Shown here: one piece after another, positions 32,016 through 40,052 of the stretch
How the letters are laid out: the number at the start of each line of letters is the position of its first letter
Position numbering within the stretch: position 1 is the stretch's first letter
Origin: an uncultured Bacteroidales bacterium
GTDB taxonomy: Bacteria; Bacteroidota; Bacteroidia; Bacteroidales; UBA932
Reading direction: 5' to 3'
Length of the DNA: 40,052 nt
Assembly: GCA_900320365.1 (NCBI GenBank)
Contig: ONSC01000004.1
Span: forward strand, 1-40,052
The notes under the pieces: generated by a model
Told to the model about the DNA's origin: nothing
Seen by the model: the letters and a program-made list of their open reading frames with translations, nothing else
Databases searched by the model: none
Program-made: the position numbers and the translations under genes

Positions 32016-33002
32016 ATGTATCCCCTTAAATTCAAGCCTTACCTTTGCGAGAAGGTCTGGGGCGGAGAGAAGATAGCCCCTTTCAAAGGAATATTCACCA
32101 CCAGGAACCGCATCGGTGAAAGCTGGGAGATTTCAGCGGTAGAGGGTCATGTGTCTGTAGTCGAGAATGGCCCGCTCGCCGGGAAGTCATTGACAGACAT
32201 TATGAAAGAGAATGGAGCGGAACTCGCCGGAAAGAAGGTTGTGGCTAAGACCGGGACCGAATTCCCTCTCCTGATCAAGTTCATCGATGCCAAGCAGGAT
32301 CTCTCTGTCCAAGTCCATCCGACTGATGAGCTGGCCGCCAGGATAGCCCCGGGGCAGAAGGGAAAGACCGAGATGTGGTATGTTGTGGGAGCAGACAAGG
32401 GAGCCAAACTCCTAAGCGGCCTCACTCAAGAGATCACGCCGGAGGAATATGAGGAAAAGGTGAATGACAACACCATCACCGATGTCCTCGGACGCTATCA
32501 GGTGCATCCCGGAGACGTTTTCTTTCTTCCTGCCGGACGTATTCATGCCATTGGAGCCGGCTCTTTCGTGGCGGAGATCCAGCAGACCTCTGACATTACC
32601 TACAGGATTTATGATTATGGCCGCCTTGGACTTGACGGCAAGCCACGCGAGCTTCATCTTGAGAAGGCCAAGGAGGCCATAGACTACACTGTCTATCCCG
32701 ACTATAGGACCAATTATACCCCCACAAAAAATGTCGAGACTCCGCTCGTCAGCTGCAAGTATTTCACCACCAACCTGTTCGATCTGAACAAGATGGTCTC
32801 AAAGAATCTTTCGGCACTCGACTCATTCGTCGTGGTCATGTGTGTGGCCGGAAAGGGAGTGTTGGTTGACAACGAAGGTGACGGTAGTGTTCACCGTCTT
32901 GATCTCAAACAGGGCGAGACCGTGCTTGTTCCCGCCACATCCAGCACCATCGAGTTCCATCCGGAAAAATCGATGACCTGCCTGACCAGCTTTATCGAGT
33001 AG
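32016..33002 (+). CDS. manA: Mannose-6-phosphate isomerase, class I
   Basis: This 328-residue zinc enzyme interconverts mannose-6-phosphate and fructose-6-phosphate. It begins with the typical short Bacteroidetes/Firmicutes form YPLKFKPYLCEKVWGGEKI. The metal-site segments are LSVQVHPTDELA, TEMWYVVGADKGAK and the histidine in GRIHAIGAGSFVAEIQQTSDITYRIYDYGR. The C-terminal cupin part includes VLVPATSSTIEFHP. It lies between the ROK kinase and a small monooxygenase-like gene in one operon and has a strong ribosome binding site. Length and motif order match the family fully. Confidence 0.94.
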   Translation: MYPLKFKPYLCEKVWGGEKIAPFKGIFTTRNRIGESWEISAVEGHVSVVENGPLAGKSLTDIMKENGAELAGKKVVAKTGTEFPLLIKFIDAKQDLSVQVHPTDELAARIAPGQKGKTEMWYVVGADKGAKLLSGLTQEITPEEYEEKVNDNTITDVLGRYQVHPGDVFFLPAGRIHAIGAGSFVAEIQQTSDITYRIYDYGRLGLDGKPRELHLEKAKEAIDYTVYPDYRTNYTPTKNVETPLVSCKYFTTNLFDLNKMVSKNLSALDSFVVVMCVAGKGVLVDNEGDGSVHRLDLKQGETVLVPATSSTIEFHPEKSMTCLTSFIE

Positions 33003-33021
33003 TATTATTAAAAACACTAAA

Positions 33022-33303
33022 ATGATCAGAATCAATTGTTTCTTCAAAGCCGCAGAGAAACCGGACGCGATGGCTAAGGCCGTCGAGGCGGCCAAGGCCT
33101 TGACCGCCAAATCTCTGGGACACGAAGGCTGCGTCGCCTATGATGTTTTCTGCAGCGCCACCCGTACCGATGTCATGATGATCTGCGAGACCTGGAAAGA
33201 CCAGGCCTGTCTGGACAAGCATTCCGCCACTCCTGAATTCGCCGAATACGTCGGAATAATCCAGGAGAACGGAACGCTTAAAATCGAATCTTTCGAGTTC
33301 TAG
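33022..33303 (+). CDS. Antibiotic biosynthesis monooxygenase (ABM) domain protein, YgiN-like
   Basis: This 93-residue protein is a single ABM ferredoxin-like domain, which works as a dimer. It starts IRINCFFKAAEK, has the segment EGCVAYDVFCSA in the middle strand and ICETWKDQACLDKHSATPEFAEYV, where E-x-W and the later His match the YgiN-type quinol monooxygenase pattern. The reaction is not readable from the sequence; such proteins oxidise quinols or reactive small molecules. It follows manA after 19 nt and ends 3 bp before the convergent beta-barrel gene. Confidence 0.85.
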   Translation: MIRINCFFKAAEKPDAMAKAVEAAKALTAKSLGHEGCVAYDVFCSATRTDVMMICETWKDQACLDKHSATPEFAEYVGIIQENGTLKIESFEF

Positions 33304-33306
33304 CTT

Positions 33307-33960
33307 TTACTTGAACAAGAAGCTGACTCCGATATTGAAGGAGTTCCTGTAGGCCATCTCATCGTCGTACTTCAAGTCCTTGTTGTCTTTCAAGCACTTG
33401 GTGATACCGAAATCATAACCACCGCGAAGCACTACCGCATCCGCGATAGTTATTCCTACGCCCACTCCCCATTGAGCGTCAATTGGCCTAATGCTGGGAT
33501 AGGTTTTACCTGTGCTGAAGGAATTGCCCCCAACTCCCAAGTTGAGACGAGGACCAGTGTATACAGCCAATCCAAATCCCGAATCACTAGTCGGGAACGT
33601 GAATTTCAGGTTGACAGGAATGTTGAAGTAATTACAATGATAGGACTTGTTCTTCTTATCATCAGAATCTCCGAAAGTGAAAGACTTCCCATAATGAACA
33701 ATGTTGAGGCCAGGCTCCAAGGTCAAGCCCTCAATCGAGGAGAACGGATAGTCCAAAACCACTCCAAAATAGAATCCCGGCAGAGGCTGAAAGCCCCAGC
33801 CTTTGGCTTTATCAGCACCCTCCCCGGAAAGGCTCATCATAGAGAAACCTCCGCCAAAAGACCATACACCATCGATGTTCGAGATCTGGCCGAATGTCTT
33901 TGGGCCGGCAAGGAGCAACAGCGCTCCCATCAGTGTGACCAATACTTTCTTCATAGTCAT
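33307..33960 (-). CDS. Outer-membrane beta-barrel protein (PorT/OMP_b-brl type)
   Basis: This 217-residue protein has a signal peptide (MKKVLVTLMGALLLLAGPKTFGQ) followed by alternating strands typical of a small eight-stranded barrel: FGGGFSMMSLSG, GFQPLPGFYFGVVLDYPF, LTLEPGLNIVHYG, YFNIPVNLKFTF, FGLAVYTGPRLNLGVGG, AVVLRGGYDFGI, and a C-terminal strand SFNIGVSFLFK. This is the common Bacteroidetes outer-membrane type whose members are structural or assist secretion. Either of two ATGs two codons apart could start it. It follows the tricorn-like protease after 21 nt and closes that operon. Confidence 0.85.
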   Translation of the reverse strand: MTMKKVLVTLMGALLLLAGPKTFGQISNIDGVWSFGGGFSMMSLSGEGADKAKGWGFQPLPGFYFGVVLDYPFSSIEGLTLEPGLNIVHYGKSFTFGDSDDKKNKSYHCNYFNIPVNLKFTFPTSDSGFGLAVYTGPRLNLGVGGNSFSTGKTYPSIRPIDAQWGVGVGITIADAVVLRGGYDFGITKCLKDNKDLKYDDEMAYRNSFNIGVSFLFK

Positions 33961-33981
33961 GAATATTTAATTTCTATTTAA

Positions 33982-36900
33982 TTACTTAATCTGAGGAAGA
34001 CCGAGATCCTTGAACGTACGAGGCGCCGGCTTTCCAGGGAGATCCTTGTGGGACTTCTGGGTCTTGATCTGCTCGAGGGCGACCTCAATGGCCTTCAGGA
34101 GCTGCTCGTCAGTGCCGGCGTACTCCTTGATCGGGTCATTGTCCAAAAGGATGTCAGGATCGACACCATGATTCTCTATGATCCACTCACCTGTGTTGGG
34201 ATCGTAACTGGTGGATCCCGGAACTCTCACGTCAGTCCCGTCCATGTAAGGCAATGAGCCACCAATACCGATGATACCTCCCCATGTCCTGGTTCCGATG
34301 ACGGTACCGAGATTATTGGCCTTGAAGCCCCAAGGGAAGAGGTCTCCGTCAGAAGCGGAATACTTATTGATCAGCAACACCTTAGGTCCGACATGTGCCC
34401 CATCGGGAATGGTGCTGACACGGTTTGATCCGCGGCCGGCGTTCATCCTGTAGACAGTCCTCTGGAGACGCTCGATGATCATCGGGGAAACGTTACCGCC
34501 ACCGTTCTCACGGTCGTCGATGATGAGAGCCTCCTTATCAAGCTGAGGATACCAGTAACGGGCGAACTCGTTCAAACCCTCAGCGCCCATATCAGGAATG
34601 TAGATATAGCCGACCTTGCCGCCAGACTTCTCCTCGACGGTCTTGATGTTCTTAAGAATCCACTCGTAATGCTCGAGAGGATACTCATCGCTAATAGGCT
34701 TGACCACGACCTTGCGACCTCCCTCGGCGGCTTTCTTATTGACAGTCAACTCGATGAGTTTGTCAGCCTTGCCAATGAGGAGCTTATAGATATTATCGAC
34801 ATCCTTCAGAGACTTGCCGTTAATAGCCGTAATATAGTCACCCTCAACGATTTCCATACCAGGCTCAGTCAGAGGGCTGCGGAGCTCGGGCCTATAGGTC
34901 GCACCCGCATAGATGTGATCAATCTTGAAATAACCCTTATCCTTGCTGACCTTTGCCCCAAGAAGTCCCATCGGGATACGCTCAGGCTTAGGATAGGAAC
35001 CGGGAGTGACATAAGCGTGGCCGCTAGCCACCTCAGCTATCATACCTCCGAGAATATAATTAAGATCGAGGCGAGTCTTGACATAAGGAAGGAGAGGCTC
35101 GTATTTGGCCTTGACACCCTTCCAGTCACGCCCGTGCATATTCTCAGTGTAGTAACCGTCACGGAATGCCCTCCAAACCTCGTTGTAAATCTGAGGCCAC
35201 TCCTGGGCATAATCGATAGTGGCGTACATGTTGTCAGCGTCAATCTCCTCGCCGCCACCCACTTTCGGAGACGGGAAATTAACGACCGTCGTCTTGCCTC
35301 TGGATGAGAGAATGGCCTTCTTGTCTCCAAGTCTGTAGCTGATCATACCATCTGCGCAATCCTCGGTCTTTCCGGAAGCGAAGTCGTAAGTCTTGACAGC
35401 GCCACCGCCAAAGCCTCCTCCGAAGCCTCCGCGGCCGCCACCCATGGCTCCTCCGGTGAACCAGACCTTCTTACCATCGCTGAAGAACACCCTACCGCTG
35501 ACAGGAAGCTTAACGACTCTGTCAATAAGGCCGTCGGGATCGATCTTGGTCTCGGCAACCTTCTTCTCACCTTTGTCGCCAGGTTTCTCGCCAGGTTTGG
35601 CACCAGGGCCATCAGGGCGTCCGGGACGCTCGGGAGCCGCCTTCTCATCTTCCTTGGCAGGAGAAGTCTCGCTGTCGGAAGGCATCAAAGGAGAAGGAGT
35701 GTCCTTCGCGAGCATAACCATGTAGGTGCCAGACATATCGCTGTAGGCATAGTTCCACTCGATGCGGCTATAAATCGGGGTGAGATCCCTCTGGGCGGTG
35801 AATATCAAGTATTTCCCATCAGAGGAGAACATCGGGGAACCCGAATCGTACCATTTCTCGGTGACAGGGAACGACTTACCGGTGGAAAGGTTCTGGATAT
35901 AGATGATACTCATGTCGTTGTCCGCCCGCTTTGTGTAGGCGATCCATTTGCTGTCGGGTGAGAAAGCGACTCCATAGAGACCTCCATCAGGGCTGGAGTA
36001 GACAACATTCTTCGCCTTTGTGGCCGGATCAACCTCTACAAGACGGTTCTTACGGTCGGTGTAATAGATATGCTTGCCGTCCGGAGCCCACATCAAATTG
36101 CTGATGTAAGTGTCGTTATCCTTTGTGGCCTGAACAGTGGTCCCTGTGGCAGGCTCATAAAGATATACCTCATTCTCTCCGGTGGAATCACCGATGTAGG
36201 CGATATATTTGCCGTCAGGACTCCATGAAGCGCCTCTTTCATTGGCACCAGGAGTCTGAGAAATATTCCTCGTGATACCCTTGCCCACAGGCACGTCGAA
36301 GACCTCTCCACGGGCGATCACAGCCGCTCTCTTGCCATCTGGAGATACGCTGAAACCTCTTCCGCTGACCTTCTTATACTCGGTACGTGAATATACCAGG
36401 TCGGAAGCGAGGGTGATGTGGATCTGCTCAGCCTTCTTCGTGGCGGGATCGAGTTTGTAAAGGAAGCCTCCCTTCTCGAAAATGACCAACTTACCATTGG
36501 TGCTGGGGAACTTCACGTCGAAATCATCGAAATTGGTGACCTTGGAAGTGGCCTTCGTCTTGGTGTTATAGACGAAGACATTCATCGTCATGTCACGGTC
36601 AGAGACGAAATAAATCTCATCACCCACCCACATCGGGAAGATGTCCTGGGCGTCGTTATCCGTGATCTTCTCAACCTTTTTACCGTCATATACCCAGACC
36701 TCGTCGGCCATTCCGCCGCGATAGTACTTCCAGGTGCGGAACTCCCTCATCACACGGTTGTAAGCCAGTTTCTTGCCATCCGGGGAATAGCTGCAGAAAC
36801 CACCCTCGGGAAGAGGCAGCTCCTCAGGCATCCCTCCGTTGATGGAGACTTTCCACAATTTTCCAGGGAAACCGTCACCAGTCCTGTTGCGGTATATGAC

Positions 36901-37296
36901 ATATTTCCCGTCAACAGTCCACCCCATGACTATATTATTGGGTCCCATACGGTCACCAAGGTCGTCACGGCCATTGGTGGCGGTGTAGGTAAGACGCGTG
37001 GGCTCTCCGCCTGTGGCGGGAATAATATAAACTTCCCTATTGCCGTCATACTCACCTGTGAAGGCTATGGTCTTCCCGTCAGGGGAATATCTCGCGAACA
37101 TCTCGTAACCGATGTGCGAGGTGAGACGCTTCGCCTCGCCTCCGGCAAGGGGAGCTGTGAACAAATCTCCAGCATAGGAGAAAACGACATCGGTTCCGTT
37201 GGTGGCGGGGAACCTGAGCAGGCGGGCCTCATCAGCCTTCGCCGTGAAGGTGAAAGCAAGGCCACACGCCAGGACCATCAAAAGGATTCTTTTCAT
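33982..37296 (-). CDS. Tricorn-like S41 protease, exported
   Basis: This 1104-residue protein has a signal peptide (to about residue 21) and the tricorn layout. Two beta-propellers cover about 22-690, with many PD40-type repeats such as YSPDGKTIAFTGEYDGNREVYI, WSPDGKYIAYIGDSTGENEVYLY and FSPDSKWIAYTKR. A helical and PDZ region follows (about 700-890, YRPELRSPLTEPGMEIVEGDYI), then the S41 core with ALIIDDRENGGGN and the nucleophile Ser in LINKYSASDGDLFPWGFK. Two odd inserts stand out: a Pro/Gly/Lys-rich linker (about 548-590) and a glycine run GGGRGGFGGGFGGG near residue 622. Exported relatives in Bacteroidetes degrade peptides in the periplasm. It lies in one operon with the M3 peptidase. Confidence 0.92.
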   Translation of the reverse strand: MKRILLMVLACGLAFTFTAKADEARLLRFPATNGTDVVFSYAGDLFTAPLAGGEAKRLTSHIGYEMFARYSPDGKTIAFTGEYDGNREVYIIPATGGEPTRLTYTATNGRDDLGDRMGPNNIVMGWTVDGKYVIYRNRTGDGFPGKLWKVSINGGMPEELPLPEGGFCSYSPDGKKLAYNRVMREFRTWKYYRGGMADEVWVYDGKKVEKITDNDAQDIFPMWVGDEIYFVSDRDMTMNVFVYNTKTKATSKVTNFDDFDVKFPSTNGKLVIFEKGGFLYKLDPATKKAEQIHITLASDLVYSRTEYKKVSGRGFSVSPDGKRAAVIARGEVFDVPVGKGITRNISQTPGANERGASWSPDGKYIAYIGDSTGENEVYLYEPATGTTVQATKDNDTYISNLMWAPDGKHIYYTDRKNRLVEVDPATKAKNVVYSSPDGGLYGVAFSPDSKWIAYTKRADNDMSIIYIQNLSTGKSFPVTEKWYDSGSPMFSSDGKYLIFTAQRDLTPIYSRIEWNYAYSDMSGTYMVMLAKDTPSPLMPSDSETSPAKEDEKAAPERPGRPDGPGAKPGEKPGDKGEKKVAETKIDPDGLIDRVVKLPVSGRVFFSDGKKVWFTGGAMGGGRGGFGGGFGGGAVKTYDFASGKTEDCADGMISYRLGDKKAILSSRGKTTVVNFPSPKVGGGEEIDADNMYATIDYAQEWPQIYNEVWRAFRDGYYTENMHGRDWKGVKAKYEPLLPYVKTRLDLNYILGGMIAEVASGHAYVTPGSYPKPERIPMGLLGAKVSKDKGYFKIDHIYAGATYRPELRSPLTEPGMEIVEGDYITAINGKSLKDVDNIYKLLIGKADKLIELTVNKKAAEGGRKVVVKPISDEYPLEHYEWILKNIKTVEEKSGGKVGYIYIPDMGAEGLNEFARYWYPQLDKEALIIDDRENGGGNVSPMIIERLQRTVYRMNAGRGSNRVSTIPDGAHVGPKVLLINKYSASDGDLFPWGFKANNLGTVIGTRTWGGIIGIGGSLPYMDGTDVRVPGSTSYDPNTGEWIIENHGVDPDILLDNDPIKEYAGTDEQLLKAIEVALEQIKTQKSHKDLPGKPAPRTFKDLGLPQIK

Positions 37297-37321
37297 AAAT
37301 AATATGATTTAAAACAATTGT

Positions 37322-39358
37322 CTATTCAAGGCCTCTAGCTCTAAGCAAGGCTCCAGGATCGGGCTGCGCGCGACGGAACATCATGTAAAGCACCATCGGC
37401 TCCTCACTACCTCCCCTCTCAAGGAAAGTCTGGCGGAACTTCGCTGCCACGGCAGGATTGTAAATCCCGTTCTCCTCAAAGTATTCAAAGGCGTCTTTAT
37501 CAAGTACTTCCGCCCAAAGATAGCTATAGTAACCAGCGCTATAACCGCTATTGAAGATGTGGTTGAAATAGGTCGTGCGATAGCGGGGGATAATCTCTCC
37601 GGGAAGACCCATCTCCTTGCAGACCTTATCCTCGAAAGCGGCAACATTAGCAGCCTGGTCTCCCTCGCTCATTTTCGCCAAGTCCTCAAGAGTCAACTCA
37701 TGCCATTTCATATCCAGAATCGACGCCGCGCAAAGCTCCGCTGTCATAAAGCCCTGGTTGAACTTGCGTGAGTTGTTTATCTTAGCCACAAGAGAATCGG
37801 GGATAACCTCCCCTGTCTGGTAGTGCTTCGCATACATGGCGAGAATCTCGGGCTGGAAAGCCCAGTTCTCGTTGAACTGAGAGAATGTCTCCACGAAGTC
37901 ACGCTTGACGCTTGTTCCGCTCACTGATTTATAGGCGCACTTCGTCAAAAGCCCATGCAATCCGTGGCCGAACTCATGGAAAACGGTCTCCACGTTATCA
38001 ATGGTCAGAAGTCCCGGCTCAGTCTCTGTCGGAGGATTCATATTACCGACATTGACCACGATAGGACGCACGTCTTTGCCATCCTTGTCGAGGTACTGGT
38101 CACGGAAAACATTCATCCACGCTCCACCTCTCTTGGAGGAACGGGGGAAATAGTCGGTCATGAATATTCCGAGAAGACTGCCGTCAGAGTCTGTGACTTT
38201 AAAGGTCTCGACAGCTGGATTGTACACGGGGACGCCATCCAATGGCTCCACATTGATGCCATATATCTTATGAGCGGCGGCGAAAATACCCTCCCTGACA
38301 TTCTCCATCTTGAAATATGGCTTGGTCTGACTCTCATCAAGGGCATACTTGCGAGCCCTGACCTTATCAGCATAATAGAACCAATCCCAAGGCTGGATGC
38401 TCGATCCCTTCGGAAGCTTACCTGCAGCGATATCTTCATCCATAATCTTCTGCATATCAGCGACTTCCTCTTTAGCCTTCACGTTGGCGGATTTTTGGAT
38501 TTTGTCAAGGAACTCATCCACCGTAGCCGGATTTCCTGCCATCTGGTCGTCAAGCTGATAGGCGGCGAAAGAATCGAAACCAAGCATCTTGGCTTTCTCG
38601 GCGCGGAGTTTCAAGATGTCAAGGGCGAGCGCCTTATTGTCATACTCGTTACCATTGTTACCCCTTGATGAATATGCCTTGAACATTTCCTCCCTGCGGG
38701 AACGGTCCTCACAGGATGTCATCTCGTCAGTGTAGGACGAGACGGGAATCCCGAACTTGTCCTTGAAAGCGTTATTCTCAGCGAGAAGGTTGGTTCCGAA
38801 TTTCTGCTGGAGACCGGCGATCTTGATGTTGATTTCCTTCAGACGCTCCTGTGAGGCCTCATCCAGATCAACTCCATTGCGGGTGAAACTCTTATAGAGG
38901 TTTTTAAGGACCATCTGCTGCTCTCTTGTCAAGGCGCTCTGATCAGCCTCGTAAATCACCTTGACCCTCTCGAAGAACTTCTTGTTCATTGAGATGGAGT
39001 TATCAAGGGCGGTAAGAAGCTCGGTTGCCTCCTCGGCGACTTTCTCCATCTCGGGACCGCCATCGGTCTCTTGGAGATTGAACAGCACTCCCGTGACCTT
39101 CTCGAGGATTTCCCCTGACTGCTCATAAGGATCGATAGTGTTCTTGAAAGTCGGAGCCTCCGGATTACTCAAGATCGCTTCCAATTCCTTCTCCTGTTGC
39201 TCAATACCGGCCTTGACGGCGGGAATATAATCAGCAAGGGTTATCTTATCGAACGGCGGGATGCCGTAAGGGGTGTCCCATTCCTGCAAGAAAGGGTTCT
39301 TGGGTGCACAAGCTGTCATCGCCACAATCACTCCTATCGCTAATATTGTTTTTCTCAT
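37322..39358 (-). CDS. M3 family metallopeptidase (Dcp/oligopeptidase-like) lipoprotein
   Basis: This 678-residue zinc peptidase carries the M3 signature VFHEFGHGLHGLLT (first His at residue 461), and the third ligand lies in DFVETFSQFNENW. Dcp-type members remove dipeptides from peptide C-termini. The N-terminus is a lipoprotein signal (MRKTILAIGVIVAMTAC), so it works in the envelope, unlike the cytoplasmic E. coli enzyme. I chose the ATG at 39358 because the signal peptide follows at once. A longer reading from 39397 would overlap the preceding gene and add a non-signal stretch. It starts 10 nt after the DUF5689-like gene and is followed by the tricorn-like protease 25 nt later, making a peptide-degrading unit. 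Confidence 0.93.
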   Translation of the reverse strand: MRKTILAIGVIVAMTACAPKNPFLQEWDTPYGIPPFDKITLADYIPAVKAGIEQQEKELEAILSNPEAPTFKNTIDPYEQSGEILEKVTGVLFNLQETDGGPEMEKVAEEATELLTALDNSISMNKKFFERVKVIYEADQSALTREQQMVLKNLYKSFTRNGVDLDEASQERLKEINIKIAGLQQKFGTNLLAENNAFKDKFGIPVSSYTDEMTSCEDRSRREEMFKAYSSRGNNGNEYDNKALALDILKLRAEKAKMLGFDSFAAYQLDDQMAGNPATVDEFLDKIQKSANVKAKEEVADMQKIMDEDIAAGKLPKGSSIQPWDWFYYADKVRARKYALDESQTKPYFKMENVREGIFAAAHKIYGINVEPLDGVPVYNPAVETFKVTDSDGSLLGIFMTDYFPRSSKRGGAWMNVFRDQYLDKDGKDVRPIVVNVGNMNPPTETEPGLLTIDNVETVFHEFGHGLHGLLTKCAYKSVSGTSVKRDFVETFSQFNENWAFQPEILAMYAKHYQTGEVIPDSLVAKINNSRKFNQGFMTAELCAASILDMKWHELTLEDLAKMSEGDQAANVAAFEDKVCKEMGLPGEIIPRYRTTYFNHIFNSGYSAGYYSYLWAEVLDKDAFEYFEENGIYNPAVAAKFRQTFLERGGSEEPMVLYMMFRRAQPDPGALLRARGLE

Positions 39359-39368
39359 AATGTATGGT

Positions 39369-40052
39369 CTATTGGATCTTGACGCCGTCAAGGTCAATGA
39401 GGGTAAACTGGGCCGCGCCGTTGTAGTTAGTCAGGATGCCGGTCAGATTGATCTTTGCCCCATTAAGGATAGCCTGGTCGATCGGAGTGTCGGCGAACTT
39501 GGCGTACCCGCTGGAACGCACCTGTATCTCAGTGCCGCCTGACATCTTGAAATACTGGCTCACAGCATAGGCCGCCGCATTGTTTATAAGATCGGTGCGA
39601 TGATCGCTGACCGTGCCATAATTGTAGTCCCCAGAATTGCCGATCTTAGCGGAATCCCAGACACCCCACTGCAAATATTTCTTCATCTGCTGGGCGCTGA
39701 ATGCCCAGGTCTCAACCCCCCACTGGCTATCCGAGAGGAACAAGCGGTTGGAAGAGGCCTTCTTGTCGGCATTGCTGTCAAGATAGATAAGGACGAATAT
39801 CTCTTTACCGTAGGTCAAACCATTGAGAGTCACTAATTTCCCGAAATAGGGGCTCTTATATCCGGATTTGAGGGCTTCCTTTACCTCGGCCTCGGTGACC
39901 ACCTGGGGAGACAAAGGGCTTCCCTTTGGACCTTTGAACACATGCGAGGCGATAATGCTCTTCACGTCAATATATGCGGTCTCATATTCCCCGGTAGGAT
40001 CTTCCATACCAATCTGGAGCATTCCACCATAGTTACCAAGGGCGAGACCCTG
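39369..40052 (-). CDS. DUF5689-like protein, N-terminus cut by window edge
   Basis: The open frame continues past an internal ATG at 40022 to the right edge (reading QGLALGNYGG before that Met), so the gene is incomplete here. The visible 228 residues contain two OB-fold-like beta units: VTEAEVKEALKSGYKSPYFGKLVTLNGLTYGKE and ILNGAKINLTGILTNYNGAAQFTLIDLDGV. The first resembles DUF5689 and related Bacteroidetes OB-fold proteins, usually surface lipoproteins with several such modules. A region between them (SQWGVETWAFSAQQMKKYL) has no clear match. No function can be assigned. It leads directly into the M3 peptidase gene. Confidence 0.72.
   Translation of the reverse strand, partial: QGLALGNYGGMLQIGMEDPTGEYETAYIDVKSIIASHVFKGPKGSPLSPQVVTEAEVKEALKSGYKSPYFGKLVTLNGLTYGKEIFVLIYLDSNADKKASSNRLFLSDSQWGVETWAFSAQQMKKYLQWGVWDSAKIGNSGDYNYGTVSDHRTDLINNAAAYAVSQYFKMSGGTEIQVRSSGYAKFADTPIDQAILNGAKINLTGILTNYNGAAQFTLIDLDGVKIQ

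Noticed and set aside
34669..35307. Plus-strand 212-codon open frame
   Set aside because: Antisense to the PDZ/S41 part of the tricorn-like protease, with no recognisable motif.
35393..35460. Tandem DNA repeat
   Set aside because: The pattern comes from a glycine-rich coding stretch of the tricorn-like protease, not a regular DNA repeat.
36418..37302. Long plus-strand open frames opposite the tricorn-like gene
   Set aside because: They lie wholly antisense to a gene with clear domains, have no family features and no promoter; they reflect codon bias on the coding strand.
1..40052. CRISPR array or rRNA genes
   Set aside because: No regularly spaced repeats and no rRNA-like sequence were seen on either strand.

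Overview
This 40-kb window looks like a chromosomal segment of a member of the Bacteroidota, most likely the Bacteroidales. The evidence is the content: a TonB-dependent receptor followed by a DUF4249 lipoprotein, many lipoproteins with a short lipobox, a DUF4153 membrane protein, an AlkZ-related protein, DUF1080 domains, a tricorn-like protease, an Arm-domain tyrosine recombinase and a DUF5689-like protein. Promoters fit the Bacteroidetes form TTG/TTTG, then about 19 nt, then TAnnTTTG, and ribosome binding sites are mostly absent. Base composition is near 50% GC by eye. The genus cannot be named from the sequence.

Layout. (1) 1-3210 is a probable integration edge. A tRNA-Leu(TAA) has its own promoter and a strong terminator, and just 3' of it, on the same strand, lie a tyrosine recombinase, an unrecognised one-TM protein and a GNAT acetyltransferase. 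The element, if real, runs off the left edge. (2) 3240-7459 holds a hot-dog thioesterase and a fucose-isomerase-like protein, which together carry two copies of a dispersed repeat. Next come an endonuclease/exonuclease/phosphatase-family lipoprotein and a six-hairpin glycosidase-like lipoprotein. (3) 7520-11482 is a tightly overlapping four-gene operon: LRR-like protein, DUF4153 membrane protein, AlkZ-related protein, Gfo/Idh/MocA oxidoreductase. (4) 11483-22899 is a carbohydrate-type locus without a SusC/SusD pair. It holds a DUF1080-barrel-DUF1080 lipoprotein, a LOG-family Rossmann protein, a double alpha/beta hydrolase, a GH36-like enzyme, two paralogous esterases, a sialidase-fold lipoprotein and a nucleoside-hydrolase-fold protein. 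(5) 22907-28662 holds a small lipoprotein, an S41 C-terminal processing peptidase, a TonB-dependent receptor and a DUF4249 lipoprotein. (6) 28659-33303 holds RNase R facing away from a sugar kinase (ROK), mannose-6-phosphate isomerase and a small monooxygenase. (7) 33307 to the right end is a minus-strand peptidase operon: DUF5689-like protein (cut by the edge), M3 metallopeptidase lipoprotein, tricorn-like S41 protease and an outer-membrane beta-barrel.

How the genes may work together. Region 4 suggests stepwise attack on a decorated glycan or glycoside: esterases remove acyl groups, the GH36-like enzyme removes alpha-galactosyl-type residues, and the oxidoreductase plus DUF1080 protein could carry out 3-keto-glycoside cleavage. 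The LOG-family and nucleoside-hydrolase proteins hint at cleavage of N-glycosidic bonds. This is inference from families.

The most notable non-gene signals are the in-frame repeat insertion in the isomerase, a 30-nt divergent promoter module present twice beside the duplicated esterases, back-to-back -7 boxes at several divergent junctions, and five convergent gene pairs whose stop codons abut or overlap with no room for a terminator.
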